This document shows, in pieces, positions 1 through 9,030 of a stretch of DNA of 51,784 nt. The notes under the pieces were generated by a model. That model was not told the origin of the DNA and searched no databases. It was given only the letters and a program-made list of their open reading frames with translations. Origin of the DNA: Chloroflexota bacterium (GTDB taxonomy: Bacteria > Chloroflexota > Dehalococcoidia > Lucifugimonadales > UBA3495); NCBI GenBank assembly GCA_009837355.1, contig VXTR01000020.1, positions 1 to 51,784 on the forward strand. The letters are read 5' to 3'. A program made the position numbers and the translations under genes. Every line of letters starts with the position of its first letter. Positions within the stretch are counted from its first letter, which is position 1.

Positions 1-33
1 AACAATCCGCCCCTTTGCGAAATTTCACAACCA

Positions 34-3000
34 ATGGTCCTTGGCCCGCCACCCCCCACCCCCCCCCCCCGACTCTTAGGTTACCGCGCCGCTAAAGCCC
101 TGGCCGGCCTGGCCGCGCTGCTGGTTCTGGCGGGCCTCGTCGCCGGCCTGGCCATCCTCTCCGCCGCCGACGTATGGGCGCAGAGCGTCGATTACGATTC
201 GGACGACGACAACCTCATAGAGGTTTCCACGCTGGCCCAGCTCAACGCCATCCGCCACGACCTGAACGGCGACGGCCATGGAGATAACGCATCAGCCGAA
301 GCCGCATACCGTTCAGTTTTCCCAGTCAACTCTATCGGCTGCGCCCTCGGCACCAATCCCGCTGACAGCACCTGCACCGGCTACGAATTGACTGCCGACC
401 TGGACTTCGACGAGAACAGCGACGGTTCCATCACTTCCGCTGACAGCACCTATTGGGACTCCGGCAACGGCTGGGAACCCATCGGCGAGGGCTCCGGTCC
501 GGGTGTTACCGCTACCCCGTACGCCGGCACCTTCAACGGCAACGGCCACATCATCAGCAATCTGTTCATCAGCCGCGCCGGCGAAACCCACACCGGGTTT
601 TTCGGCGCCACCTCGGGCACGATTCAGAACGTCGGCATCGTCAAAGCCAACGTCACCGGCACCAACAACGTCGGAGCTCTGGTGGGTCAGTTACGGGGCG
701 GCGCGGTCCGCAATGTCTATTCCACTGGCAGCATATCCGGGGAAGGCGGTATCGGCGGCCTATTCGGCTTGGTGGGGCCGGACTCCGGCCACACGACCAC
801 CATCAGCGCCGTCTGGACCTCCGCCTCCATCAGCGGCGACGCCAACATTGGCGGCCTGATTGGCATCCATCGGCAGGGGAGCAGTATCACCGCCAGCTAT
901 GCCACCGGCACGGTGACCGGGAGCAGCAACTCCGTGTCGCGCGGCGGCCTGGTGGGCAGCCTGCGGGACACGGCCACCGTCACCGCAAGCTACTCCATCG
1001 GCAATATACTGCCGACTGGCGGCACCAATGCCGGCGGCCTAGTTGGAGTACTGAGCCATAGCGGCCAAGCCTCCAACGTAACCTACAGCTACTGGGACAC
1101 CCAAACGTCGGGGCGCTCCACTTCCAACGGAGGCTCCGGCCAGACTACCTCCGCTCTGCAAACCCCCACCGACTACGGCACCGGCATCTATGCCAACTGG
1201 AACGTGAACGTGGACGGCCTAGCGGACAACGATGACCCGTGGCACTTCGGCACCGCTTCCCAATACCCCGCGCTGGAGGTGGACTTTGACGGCGACGGCG
1301 CCATTTCAAGCGCCCTGGAACTCGGCCCGCAGCGCCCGCCCGGTGCGCCGGCCGGCCTGACCGTGAGGCTGGAGCAGGACGACATGGATAATGACATCCT
1401 AGTCGTAACCTGGAGCGAGCCCATTTCCGGCAGCGCCCCCACCGGCTACCAGTATCGCTATGACAATAGTGGCGACAGCGATCGCATGACCTGGAGCCAA
1501 GATTGGACGGACACCACCGACAAGACCTTTACGATCCCCCACCCCCTGGCGGGCGAGTACGACATCGAGGTGCAGGCGGTCAACCTGCATCCCGACACCC
1601 CGGCGGGTCTGTCGGACAGCTATTACGATGTCGTTCCCAACAACCTGCCTACCGGCGACTACGACCGGGACGACGACGGCCTCATCGAGATCACCAACCT
1701 GGACCAGCTCAACGCCATCCGCTGGGACCTAGACGGCGACGGAGAGGTGGACGACAACTCGGACCCCGATACGACGGGTACTGACGCGTTCAACTACACC
1801 GCCGCCTTCCCCCACGCCGTGGCCGGCATGGGCTGCCCCAGCACCTGCACCGGCTACGAGTTGTTCAACATACAGCCCGAACAATCATTTATCTTCTTCA
1901 GTGGCACGGACCGTACGGATTATTATGCGAATAAGGCCGACCTGGACTTTGACGCTCCCGGCAGCTACGCCGACGGCACAATCAACACCGCCTGGACCGG
2001 CGGCGACGGCTGGGAACCCATCAACGGGTTCGCGGCCACCTTCCGGGGCAACGGCTACGGCGTCCGCAACCTGTTCATCGACCGGGGCTCCACCGACAAC
2101 GTGGGCTTGTTCGGCAGTATCGGCGCCAATGGCATGGTTGACGAATTAGCCCTGAAAGAAGTCAACGTTACCGGGCGGGACAACGTGGGCGGCCTGGTCG
2201 GGCAAAACTCCGGCCACATCCGGTGGACTTACGTAACCGGCAGCGTTGAAGGCGACGAAAACGTGGGTGGCGCCGTGGGCAACAACTCCGACGGCGCCAC
2301 AGTCCGCGTGGTGTGGACCAGCGTAGATGTTGAGGCCGAAAGCAACGCCGGCGGAGTGGTCGGCAACAACGCCGGCAACGTCGCCGCCAGCTACTCCATT
2401 GGCTCGGTGGAGGTTTCCACCAACACCGGCAACGCCGGCGGCCTGGTGGGCAACAACGCCGCCACCGGCACCATAACCATCAGCTACTCCACCGGCACGG
2501 TAGTGCCCTCCAGCCCCATAATCAGCCCCAGCATAGGCGGCCTGGTAGGACGAAACGCCAACGCATTCACCGGTTGCGAGCCGAACACAGACAACACTGG
2601 CTGCAGAAGCCCGGCGACGGCGGCCCGTTCCTACTGGGACACCGAGTCCTCCGGCCTCAGCGTCGGCGTCGGCTCGGACGACACCGACGGCAACGGGATG
2701 ATTGACGGCAGCGAGACGGCGACGGCCGGCGTAACCGGCAAAACCACCGCCGAGCTGAAGGCGCCCGACAGGAACTCCGGCATCTACGCCGACTGGTGGA
2801 GTTTCGATACCTATGGCAACTACTACGTCAACAGGCCCTGGGTCTTCGGCTCCGGCGCCGACTACCCCAAGCTTGCGGCCAACTTCCAGGGGACGGGATT
2901 AGGCTCCAGCGACAAGCAGTTCGGCCCCCAGCACCTAGGCCCGGTTGGCGGCCTGTCGGCGGTGTGGGCCGGCGGTACCCTGACCGTATCGTGGAACCAC

Positions 3001-4287
3001 TACCCGCGCTACAGCGCCATCAATGAGGATCCGCCGAACTGCGACGAGGTGGTGTGCTACGAGAAGCGGGAATATATTGCTGGAATTGGCATGCCCGCGT
3101 TCAGTAACGTGCCGGTATCGGGTGTGGATGCCGCTAACCAGCGGGCCAGTTTCCCCACAATAATCTCCCAGGAGCATCTCACTGGGTATATTGTTGACGT
3201 GCGGCCAGCGCCCGTGGAAGGCGTCATGGGCCGGACGGCTTCCCTTGCGTTCAGCCTGCCTGGCAAACCCACGGCCGTAATCGCCGCAGTCACCAACACC
3301 GGCCTCGTCGTGGGGTGGACCGCGCCCACTGACACCGGGGACCTGCCCATCACCGGCTACTCGGTGCAGTACAGCACGGACGGCTCCACCTGGCAGACCG
3401 CAACCCACACCGACACGGGCACGATGGTCACCATCGCCTTGTCCAACCCGCAGGATTATAACCAGGTGCGGGTGGCCGCCATCAACCCGGTGGGCCAAGG
3501 GCCTTATGCCGCAGCCAATGTTGTTACCACGCAGGAGTTCACCCAACAACAGCGCTTCGTCACGAGCCGAAGTACCGCCCCACCGCAGGGTGTCACACAA
3601 CCCACCCAACAGCAGGGCGTCGTCCAGCAACCCGTCCAGCAGGGCGGCGGCCAGCAGAAGCAAACCCAGAACCGGGCGCCCATCGCCAATGCCGGCTCCG
3701 ACCAGAAGATGGTCACCGCCGGCGCCACGGTAACCCTGCGCGGCAGCGGCAGCGACCCCGACGGCGACACGCTGACGTACTCGTGGACGCAGGACAGCGG
3801 GACGACGGTTACGCTGAGTTCCGCCACCGCTGCAACTCCCACCTTCACCGCGCCGGCCGGGCCGGCCACCCTGGTGTTCTCCCTGGTGGTCAACGACGGC
3901 AAGGCGAGCAGCGCCGCCGACACAGTAACCATTACGGTCAAGGCGGCTTCCGTGCTGAGGAACAGCGGTGGCGGCGGCGGCGGTGAGCGGAAGCAAGTCC
4001 AGGACCGGGCGCCCATCGCCAACGCCGGCCCCGACCAGAAGATGGTCACCGCCGGCGTCACGGTAACCCTGGACGGCAGCGGGAGCCGCGACCCGGACGG
4101 CGACAAGCTCACCTGGTCTTGGATCCAGGACAGCGGCGACCCGGTGGTTGAACTGTCCGACCCCGCCGCCGCAAGTCCCACCTTCACCGCGCCGGCCGGG
4201 CCGGCCACGCTGGTCTTCTCCCTGGTGGTCCGGGCCGGCGGGGCCAACAGCATGGTTGACACGGTAACCGTCACCGTGCCCGGCTAG
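34..4287 (+). CDS. Large secreted GLUG / fibronectin III / PKD-repeat surface protein
   Basis: This 1417-residue protein is probably exported and extracellular. After a Pro-rich start (residues 5-12), residues 18-50 form a hydrophobic signal or anchor segment. Two large homologous modules follow, at about 52-430 and 544-960. Each opens with an Asp-rich DDD-LIE motif and a QLNAIR-W/H-DL motif, then runs of GLUG-type repeats (GGLVG followed by YSTG or YATG). Each module is followed by a fibronectin III-like domain (about 435-535 and 1075-1180). A Gln-rich linker leads to two near-identical PKD/REJ-like domains (about 1212-1306 and 1323-1417), also duplicated at DNA level. There is no LPXTG or visible sorting signal. 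GLUG proteins are often adhesins or matrix proteins, but no ligand can be inferred here. The ATG at 34 has no clear ribosome site and only 33 bases lie upstream, so the true start could differ. Confidence 0.85.
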   Translation: MVLGPPPPTPPPRLLGYRAAKALAGLAALLVLAGLVAGLAILSAADVWAQSVDYDSDDDNLIEVSTLAQLNAIRHDLNGDGHGDNASAEAAYRSVFPVNSIGCALGTNPADSTCTGYELTADLDFDENSDGSITSADSTYWDSGNGWEPIGEGSGPGVTATPYAGTFNGNGHIISNLFISRAGETHTGFFGATSGTIQNVGIVKANVTGTNNVGALVGQLRGGAVRNVYSTGSISGEGGIGGLFGLVGPDSGHTTTISAVWTSASISGDANIGGLIGIHRQGSSITASYATGTVTGSSNSVSRGGLVGSLRDTATVTASYSIGNILPTGGTNAGGLVGVLSHSGQASNVTYSYWDTQTSGRSTSNGGSGQTTSALQTPTDYGTGIYANWNVNVDGLADNDDPWHFGTASQYPALEVDFDGDGAISSALELGPQRPPGAPAGLTVRLEQDDMDNDILVVTWSEPISGSAPTGYQYRYDNSGDSDRMTWSQDWTDTTDKTFTIPHPLAGEYDIEVQAVNLHPDTPAGLSDSYYDVVPNNLPTGDYDRDDDGLIEITNLDQLNAIRWDLDGDGEVDDNSDPDTTGTDAFNYTAAFPHAVAGMGCPSTCTGYELFNIQPEQSFIFFSGTDRTDYYANKADLDFDAPGSYADGTINTAWTGGDGWEPINGFAATFRGNGYGVRNLFIDRGSTDNVGLFGSIGANGMVDELALKEVNVTGRDNVGGLVGQNSGHIRWTYVTGSVEGDENVGGAVGNNSDGATVRVVWTSVDVEAESNAGGVVGNNAGNVAASYSIGSVEVSTNTGNAGGLVGNNAATGTITISYSTGTVVPSSPIISPSIGGLVGRNANAFTGCEPNTDNTGCRSPATAARSYWDTESSGLSVGVGSDDTDGNGMIDGSETATAGVTGKTTAELKAPDRNSGIYADWWSFDTYGNYYVNRPWVFGSGADYPKLAANFQGTGLGSSDKQFGPQHLGPVGGLSAVWAGGTLTVSWNHYPRYSAINEDPPNCDEVVCYEKREYIAGIGMPAFSNVPVSGVDAANQRASFPTIISQEHLTGYIVDVRPAPVEGVMGRTASLAFSLPGKPTAVIAAVTNTGLVVGWTAPTDTGDLPITGYSVQYSTDGSTWQTATHTDTGTMVTIALSNPQDYNQVRVAAINPVGQGPYAAANVVTTQEFTQQQRFVTSRSTAPPQGVTQPTQQQGVVQQPVQQGGGQQKQTQNRAPIANAGSDQKMVTAGATVTLRGSGSDPDGDTLTYSWTQDSGTTVTLSSATAATPTFTAPAGPATLVFSLVVNDGKASSAADTVTITVKAASVLRNSGGGGGGERKQVQDRAPIANAGPDQKMVTAGVTVTLDGSGSRDPDGDKLTWSWIQDSGDPVVELSDPAAASPTFTAPAGPATLVFSLVVRAGGANSMVDTVTVTVPG
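59..70. repeat. Homopolymer tract of 12 C
   Basis: An uninterrupted run of 12 cytosines follows a run of six C and one A. It lies about 25 bases inside the reading frame of the large surface protein and encodes prolines. A change of one base would put the ATG at 34 out of frame with the rest of the protein. It may be a phase-variation tract or simply a spot prone to sequencing error. Confidence 0.9.
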
Positions 4288-4330
4288 GGGGTTCCGGCCC
4301 TCAGCCACCGAGTTCCGGCCCGTCCGAACG

Positions 4331-4353
4331 CCCCCTTCCGTCAAGGGAGGGGG
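4331..4353 (+). terminator. GC-rich hairpin after the surface protein gene
   Basis: A nine-pair stem (CCCCCTTCC against GGGAGGGGG, one G-T wobble) with loop GTCAA starts 44 bases after the stop codon of the surface protein gene. No T-run follows, so it could be a weak or factor-assisted terminator or a copy of an interspersed repeat. Confidence 0.4.
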
Positions 4354-4397
4354 CTATGCTGTCGTGGTCGCTCCCGACGCCGACGCGCCGACGCCGT

Positions 4398-4403
4398 TAT
4401 AAT
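4398..4403 (+). promoter_or_regulatory. TATAAT -10 element before the acyl-CoA synthetase gene
   Basis: A perfect TATAAT lies 37 bases before the ATG at 4441. No good -35 hexamer is seen 16-18 bases upstream. The predicted leader of about 30 nt contains GAGG as a ribosome site. Confidence 0.4.
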
Positions 4404-4440
4404 AGGCGTACTTCACGCGATTATTGCGAGGTACGCTTCT

Positions 4441-6345
4441 ATGGTTCAGCAGGGACAGATTGACCATCTTTTGCAGGAAGTCGGCGAGATTCCGCCGCCG
4501 CCGCACGTCGCCGGCCAGGCCACCCTCTCCGACTACGACGCCGTCTATGCCCGCTCCGTAGCCGACCCGGAGGGCTTCTGGGCCGAGGCGGCCGAGGAAC
4601 TGCACTGGTTCCGCAAGTGGGACGAGGTGTTCCAGTGGGAGTATCCCAACTTCCGGTGGTTCGTGGGCGGGCAGACCAACATCGCCTACAACGCGCTGGA
4701 CCGCCACCTGACCACCGAGCGGCGCAACAAGGCGGCGCTTATCTGGCTGGGCGAGGACGGAACCGAACAGGTCTATACCTACGCCCGGCTGGCGCAGCAG
4801 GTGAACCGCTTCGCCAACGGGTTGAAGTCGCTGGGCGTGGGCAAGGGCGACCGGGTGGTCATCTACATGCCGCTGACGCCGGAGGGGGCCATCAGTATGC
4901 TGGCGTGCGCCCGCATCGGGGCGATTCACAGCGTGGTGTACGCCGGATTCAGCGTCGGCTCCCTGCGGGACCGCATCCAGGACGCCGACGCCAAGGCGCT
5001 GATTACGGGCGACGTGGGCTATCGCCGGGGCAACCGGGTTGACCTCAAGGCCATCGCCGACGAGGCGGTGGATGGCTGCGACAGCCTGGAAAGCGTCATC
5101 GTGTTCCGCCGCGAACTGGCGCGGGAGGACCTGCGCGACGGCGAAACCGACTTCGACGAACTGCTGGCCAACAGCGCCATCGACTGCCCCGCCGAGGTGA
5201 TGGACGCCGAGGACCCCCTGTACATCCTGTACACCAGCGGCACCACCGGCAAGCCCAAGGGAGTGGTGCACGTCCACGGCGGCTACATGGTGGGCACTCA
5301 CTACCACTTCAAGAACTTCTGGGACGTGAAGGACAACGACGTGTTCTGGTGCATGTCGGACATCGGCTGGGTGGTCGGCCACAGCTACATCGTCTATGCG
5401 CCGCTGGTGGCGGGAGCGACGACGGTGTTCCGCGAGGGCGCGCCCGATTTCCCGCATAACGCCGTGTTCTATGAGGTTATTGAGAAGTACGGCGTCAACG
5501 TGATTTTCACCGCGCCGACGGCGGTGCGGATGCTGATGCGCTACGGCGAGGAGCCGGCCAGCCGTTACAATCTGCGCTCGCTGCGGTTCCTGACCTGCGC
5601 CGGCGAGCCGCTGAACCCGGAAGCGCTGCGCTGGGCCTACCAGCACATCTGCGGCGGCGGCGAGTGGGCGCACATGGTGGATAACTGGTGGCAGACCGAG
5701 ACGGGCGGCCCCTGCCTGGGCACCACCGCCACCATGACGGCGCGGCCCGGACGGGTGGGCAAGCCTCTGCCCGGCGCCATCATGGACATCGTTGACCGGG
5801 AGGGCCAGCCCATCGAAGAGCCGGACAAGGGCGGGTTCCTGGTCATCCGCCGGCCCTTCCCTCACTTCTCCCGCACGGTGTGGGGCGACCCCGACCGTTA
5901 CGCCGACACCTGGAACCAGGTGCCGGGCGTGTACTCCTCGGGCGACGTGGCGCTGCGCGACGCCGACGGCTACTACATGGTGGTGGGCCGGGCCGACGAC
6001 GTGCTGAACGTAGCCGGCCACCGTATTGGCTCCGCCGAGGTTGAGTCGGCGCTGGTGTCGCATCCGGAGGTTGCGGAGGCGGCGGTCATCGGCAAGCCCG
6101 ACTCGCTGCGGGGCGAGGTCATCAAGGGGTTTGTAACGCTGCGCATGGGCAGCGAAGGCTCCGACCGGATGATCAACGAGCTGCAGCTGCACGTGCGACG
6201 AGAGCTGGGGCCGATTGCGGTGCCGGCGGAGATTGAGTTCACGCCGACACTGCCCAAGACGCGCTCGGGCAAGATAATGCGGCGGCTGCTGAAGGCGCAG
6301 GAGCTGGGGCTGGACCCGGGGGATATAACGACGCTGGAGGAGTAG
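4441..6345 (+). CDS. acsA: Acetyl-CoA synthetase (AMP-forming) family, acetate/propionate-CoA ligase
   Basis: This 634-residue cytosolic ANL-superfamily enzyme should activate acetate or a similar short acid through an acyl-AMP to acyl-CoA, using ATP and CoA. It carries the AMP-binding motif YTSGTTGKPKG at 264-274 and WWQTETGG at 416-423. The Trp pair in that second motif narrows the acyl pocket to acetate in Acs. The C-terminal PKTRSGKIMRR contains the catalytic lysine K611, the site usually controlled by acetylation. Length and N-terminal region fit Acs or PrpE, and the Trp favours acetate. GAGG lies about 10 bases before the ATG, and a TATAAT lies farther upstream. The gene stands alone between the surface protein and hicAB. 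Whether its main substrate is acetate or propionate cannot be settled from sequence. Confidence 0.9.
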   Translation: MVQQGQIDHLLQEVGEIPPPPHVAGQATLSDYDAVYARSVADPEGFWAEAAEELHWFRKWDEVFQWEYPNFRWFVGGQTNIAYNALDRHLTTERRNKAALIWLGEDGTEQVYTYARLAQQVNRFANGLKSLGVGKGDRVVIYMPLTPEGAISMLACARIGAIHSVVYAGFSVGSLRDRIQDADAKALITGDVGYRRGNRVDLKAIADEAVDGCDSLESVIVFRRELAREDLRDGETDFDELLANSAIDCPAEVMDAEDPLYILYTSGTTGKPKGVVHVHGGYMVGTHYHFKNFWDVKDNDVFWCMSDIGWVVGHSYIVYAPLVAGATTVFREGAPDFPHNAVFYEVIEKYGVNVIFTAPTAVRMLMRYGEEPASRYNLRSLRFLTCAGEPLNPEALRWAYQHICGGGEWAHMVDNWWQTETGGPCLGTTATMTARPGRVGKPLPGAIMDIVDREGQPIEEPDKGGFLVIRRPFPHFSRTVWGDPDRYADTWNQVPGVYSSGDVALRDADGYYMVVGRADDVLNVAGHRIGSAEVESALVSHPEVAEAAVIGKPDSLRGEVIKGFVTLRMGSEGSDRMINELQLHVRRELGPIAVPAEIEFTPTLPKTRSGKIMRRLLKAQELGLDPGDITTLEE

Positions 6346-6369
6346 AGTTTTGTATGCGCAACTTACGGA

Positions 6370-6378
6370 TGCTAAAAT
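6370..6378 (+). promoter_or_regulatory. Extended -10 (TGC-TAAAAT) of hicA, leaderless geometry
   Basis: TGC precedes TAAAAT (6373-6378), an extended -10 form. Six bases (CTTCCA) separate the hexamer from the hicA ATG at 6385. Transcription would begin at or within a base of the ATG, giving a leaderless mRNA. Confidence 0.55.
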
Positions 6379-6384
6379 CTTCCA

Positions 6385-6591
6385 ATGAATGGGAGAGAGT
6401 TCGTGAGGCGCGCACGCCGCTACGCACGCCGCAACGGGCTGGAATGGCGGTTCGACCCGGCACGGGGCAAAGGTAGTCACGGCAGGTTTTTCATAGGCGA
6501 GCTCTATACCGCTGTACAGCACGGCGAGATTGCTACGGGCACACTCCGGGGTATGCTGCGGGACTTGAACATCGATCCACGGAGGTTCTGA
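6385..6591 (+). CDS. hicA: HicA-type mRNA interferase toxin
   Basis: This small basic protein of 68 residues has the HicA double-stranded RNA-binding fold signature. The KGSHGRF motif contains the likely catalytic histidine H32, followed by HGEIATGTLRGMLRD, as in the HicA family. HicA toxins cut mRNA and tmRNA during translation and are neutralised by HicB. The gene is followed after four bases by hicB, and GGAGG (6581-6585) inside the end of hicA serves as the hicB ribosome site. No ribosome site precedes hicA itself; a -10 hexamer sits six bases before its ATG. Toxin-first order is the normal one for hicAB. Confidence 0.85.
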   Translation: MNGREFVRRARRYARRNGLEWRFDPARGKGSHGRFFIGELYTAVQHGEIATGTLRGMLRDLNIDPRRF

Positions 6592-6595
6592 AATC

Positions 6596-7033
6596 GTGAA
6601 GTACACCTTTCCTTGCAATATAGCGCCGGACACCGAAGAGGGTAGTTGGGGCTTCGTGGTTTCGTTTCCAGACGTGAAGGGAGCGCATACCAGCGGCAAA
6701 ACCTTCAAGGAAGCCATCATCCTTGCGGAAGATTGCATGGTAGTAGCGCTGTCCTGTTACGTTGACCTCGGGCATGAACTGCCCACGCCCAGCCCTTTTC
6801 AGGATGGGCAGGAACTGCTGACGGTGCAGCCCGTTATCGCCGCGCAGCTGGACCTGTACGCCGCCATGCGGGAGCAAGGCGTCAGCCGGGCAGATTTGGC
6901 CCAGCGGCTGGGTATCAGCGAACTGGACGCCGACCAGCTGTTGAGCCTGGATTACTGCACGCCCATTGGACAGGTCACCAAGGCCCTCAAAGCAATAGGT
7001 TGCGAGTTGGCGGCCGCAGAACAGGCGGCGTGA
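6596..7033 (+). CDS. hicB: HicB-type antitoxin with C-terminal HTH
   Basis: This 145-residue partner of HicA starts with GTG at 6596, eleven bases after a GGAGG. Residues 1-60 are a partial RNase H-like HicB fold, with the typical phrase GFVVSFPDVKGAHTSG and FKEAIILAEDCM. Residues 85-140 form a Cro-like helix-turn-helix (SRADLAQRLGIS, then DYCTPIGQVTKALKAIG) that would bind the operon promoter. The family neutralises HicA and represses its own operon. The following HsdR-N-like gene starts 31 bases downstream on the same strand and could be cotranscribed. Confidence 0.87.
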   Translation: MKYTFPCNIAPDTEEGSWGFVVSFPDVKGAHTSGKTFKEAIILAEDCMVVALSCYVDLGHELPTPSPFQDGQELLTVQPVIAAQLDLYAAMREQGVSRADLAQRLGISELDADQLLSLDYCTPIGQVTKALKAIGCELAAAEQAA

Positions 7034-7063
7034 TGAACTACCGCCACATCGGGAGAAAAGATC

Positions 7064-8007
7064 GTGCTGGACGACCTGGTACGCGAGATAAAAACGCTGC
7101 AAGAACGCCTACGGGAACACGGCGACTTTTTGCGGAACGAAGGAGGGCAGCGTGAAGCAAGAACGCGCACCACGCTCATAAACCCTCTTCTGAAAGTGCT
7201 GGGATGGGACCCAGCAGACCCCGGTCTAGTTACGCTCGAGTACCGTACCGATGTGGGTTGGGCCGACTATGCTCTCAAAAGCCAAGGGAACCAGCCGTCC
7301 GCAGTGATTGAAGCGAAACGGTTGGGTACGTTTGTTGACAACCATCTCGGGCAAGCAGTGGGCTACTGCATTCAGCAAGGTATAGCCTACGCAGGCGTCA
7401 CCGATGGCAACCATTGGCAACTCTACCGAACGTCGAACCCGTAGCGTTGCCGGAAAAGTGCGTCCTAGACATACAAATCGCCAACACGCCGGCGCACGAG
7501 GTTGCGCTGAAAATGCTGCTGCTGTGGCACCCCAACCTGGCATCTGGTCGACCGGTTGAGGCCGAAACTCCAGTATTGGGGAACGGAGGCGAAGACCCGC
7601 CGCCTCCACCCCCGCCGGAACAGAAAAACTGGGTTCCGTTGGACTCTTTCATCCAGCAAAATCCGACCAAGCAACCCGTATTAATACGATTTCCAGATGG
7701 AACTCAGCGAACTGTTGTTCATTGGTACGACCTAGTCACCTCGGCAGCGCGGTGGCTATGGGCCACCCATAAACTCACTCACGAAAATGTGCCAGTTCCG
7801 ACCCCCGGAAAAGGAAACAGTTACTTACTGGCATTGCAGGGGCGTACCCTCAACTCAAACAAGTCCCTGAAAGCCACTGAAATCGATGGTACGCCTCTGT
7901 GGTTCGACCGCCAGGGGAGCGGCTGGGATTTTCGACAGCGAACGCTGTCCGTGCTCGCTCATTGCAACGTTGACCCGGCGACAGTGGGTGTCCAAGTCGA
8001 AGAGTAA
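7064..8007 (+). pseudogene. Frameshifted HsdR-N-like PD-(D/E)XK nuclease protein
   Basis: Two overlapping frames together encode one protein of about 314 residues. The first (GTG at 7064, ending at 7444) has a coiled start and then a type I restriction HsdR N-terminal nuclease core. The core residues are D68 in GWADYAL and E83-A-K85 in VIEAKRLG. Without the break the end of this part, GNHWQLY, should run into PVALPEKCVLDIQIANTPAHEV, but that is encoded in the other frame (to 8007). A single missing base near 7431-7433 would restore continuity. The second part lacks a sensible start, contains a run of seven prolines, and ends in a domain seen in stand-alone HsdR-N proteins. A sequencing error is as likely as true decay. 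No HsdM, HsdS or helicase is nearby. Homology calls rest on motif recognition only. Confidence 0.7.
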
Positions 8008-8031
8008 CCGCCGTTCGCCCCTCTCCTGCTA

Positions 8032-8040
8032 TGCTAGAAT
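8032..8040 (+). promoter_or_regulatory. Extended -10 (TGC-TAGAAT) before the universal stress gene
   Basis: TGC directly precedes TAGAAT (8035-8040), an extended -10 element that can work without a strong -35. It lies 44 bases before the ATG at 8085, in the 77-base gap after the nuclease remnant. Confidence 0.5.
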
Positions 8041-8084
8041 ACCCGCGCTGCCGCATATCATTCCGGTTGGAGCATTGAATCAGC

Positions 8085-9020
8085 ATGTACTCAAAGATAA
8101 TTGTCCCTCTTGACGGGTCGGAGCTTTCCGAACAGGCGCTGCCCTACGCGCAAATGGTCGCCAAATCGCTGTCGGCGCCCATTGAGTTGGTGCAGGCTTA
8201 CGACATATTGCCCGCCACGCTGCTGGGCGCTCGCCACCGGAGGGAGGGGGTCGAGCAACTGGAGCGGGTATCGCAGGTACGAGCCGAAGTGTTGCTGACA
8301 CCCGCCCGCCGGCGCCTAGAGGAAGCCGGATTTACCGTGAGCGCAGTTACGCAGCGCGGCTCTGCCGCCGACGTTATCAGCGCGCAGGCCAGCAGCGACC
8401 CGTCGGCCCTGGTGGTGATGTCCACCCATGGCCGCGGCGGTATCTCCCGCTGGGTGATGGGCAGCGTTGCCGACAAGGTGTTGCACACGATTCCCAACCC
8501 GATGCTCATCGTGCGGGCCAACGTGTTGGGGCCGGCGTCTCCGGAAACGTCGCTGCAATCCGTCGTGGTGCCGCTGGACGGTTCGCCTCGTTCCGAACTT
8601 TCCCTGCCTCACGCCATCAGCATGGCGGCGACGCTGTCGGCCAGCATTACCGTGCTGCGGGTTACGCCGTCGGAGGAACACTACCGCCAGGAGCTAAGCG
8701 CAGTTACGCCTGAACTGGGAGCCATTCCCGACCTTGAACTGCTGGGACCGGGCGACCTGATAGCCGAGGACAAGGCGGACGTTGCCGCCTATCTGCAAGA
8801 CGTGAGCAATCGCATGGCCATCGACCACGCTCACGGCGTGGTTACGGAACAGGTCGTTCGCGACAACATCGCGCAAGCCATCATCGATCGGGCCAGCGCC
8901 CAGCCTTCGCTGGTGGTGATGTCAACGCATGGTCGCAGCGGGCTGGGACGCATGACGCTCGGCAGCGTAACCGACCGGGTCATCCGACATTCCAACGTTC
9001 CCGTGCTGGTAATCCGCTGA
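8085..9020 (+). CDS. Tandem-domain universal stress protein (UspA family)
   Basis: This 311-residue cytosolic protein consists of two Usp domains, about 1-145 and 155-311. Each starts with a strand of the IIVPLDGS or VVVPLDGS type. Each ends in the ATP-binding signature: GRGGISRWVMGS at 116-127, and GRSGLGRMTLGS near the C-terminus followed by VPVLVIR. Tandem Usp proteins bind ATP and are induced by starvation or stress; the precise role is not predictable. The gene is monocistronic, with its own extended -10 element, and converges with the beta-lactamase-like gene, leaving only 10 bases between the two ends. Confidence 0.93.
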   Translation: MYSKIIVPLDGSELSEQALPYAQMVAKSLSAPIELVQAYDILPATLLGARHRREGVEQLERVSQVRAEVLLTPARRRLEEAGFTVSAVTQRGSAADVISAQASSDPSALVVMSTHGRGGISRWVMGSVADKVLHTIPNPMLIVRANVLGPASPETSLQSVVVPLDGSPRSELSLPHAISMAATLSASITVLRVTPSEEHYRQELSAVTPELGAIPDLELLGPGDLIAEDKADVAAYLQDVSNRMAIDHAHGVVTEQVVRDNIAQAIIDRASAQPSLVVMSTHGRSGLGRMTLGSVTDRVIRHSNVPVLVIR

Positions 9021-9030
9021 CGTATCTGCC

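Noticed and set aside
2935-4344. Minus-strand frame of about 469 codons over the surface protein C-terminus
   Set aside because: It mirrors the duplicated PKD domains and shows only Gly/Arg-rich shadow sequence, with no promoter or ribosome site.
4354-6738. A long minus-strand frame of about 794 codons opposite the acyl-CoA synthetase gene
   Set aside because: It is antisense to a clear enzyme with all family motifs, its translation is low-complexity (His, Gly, Val, Arg rich), and no domain is recognisable. High GC removes stop codons in the opposite frame.
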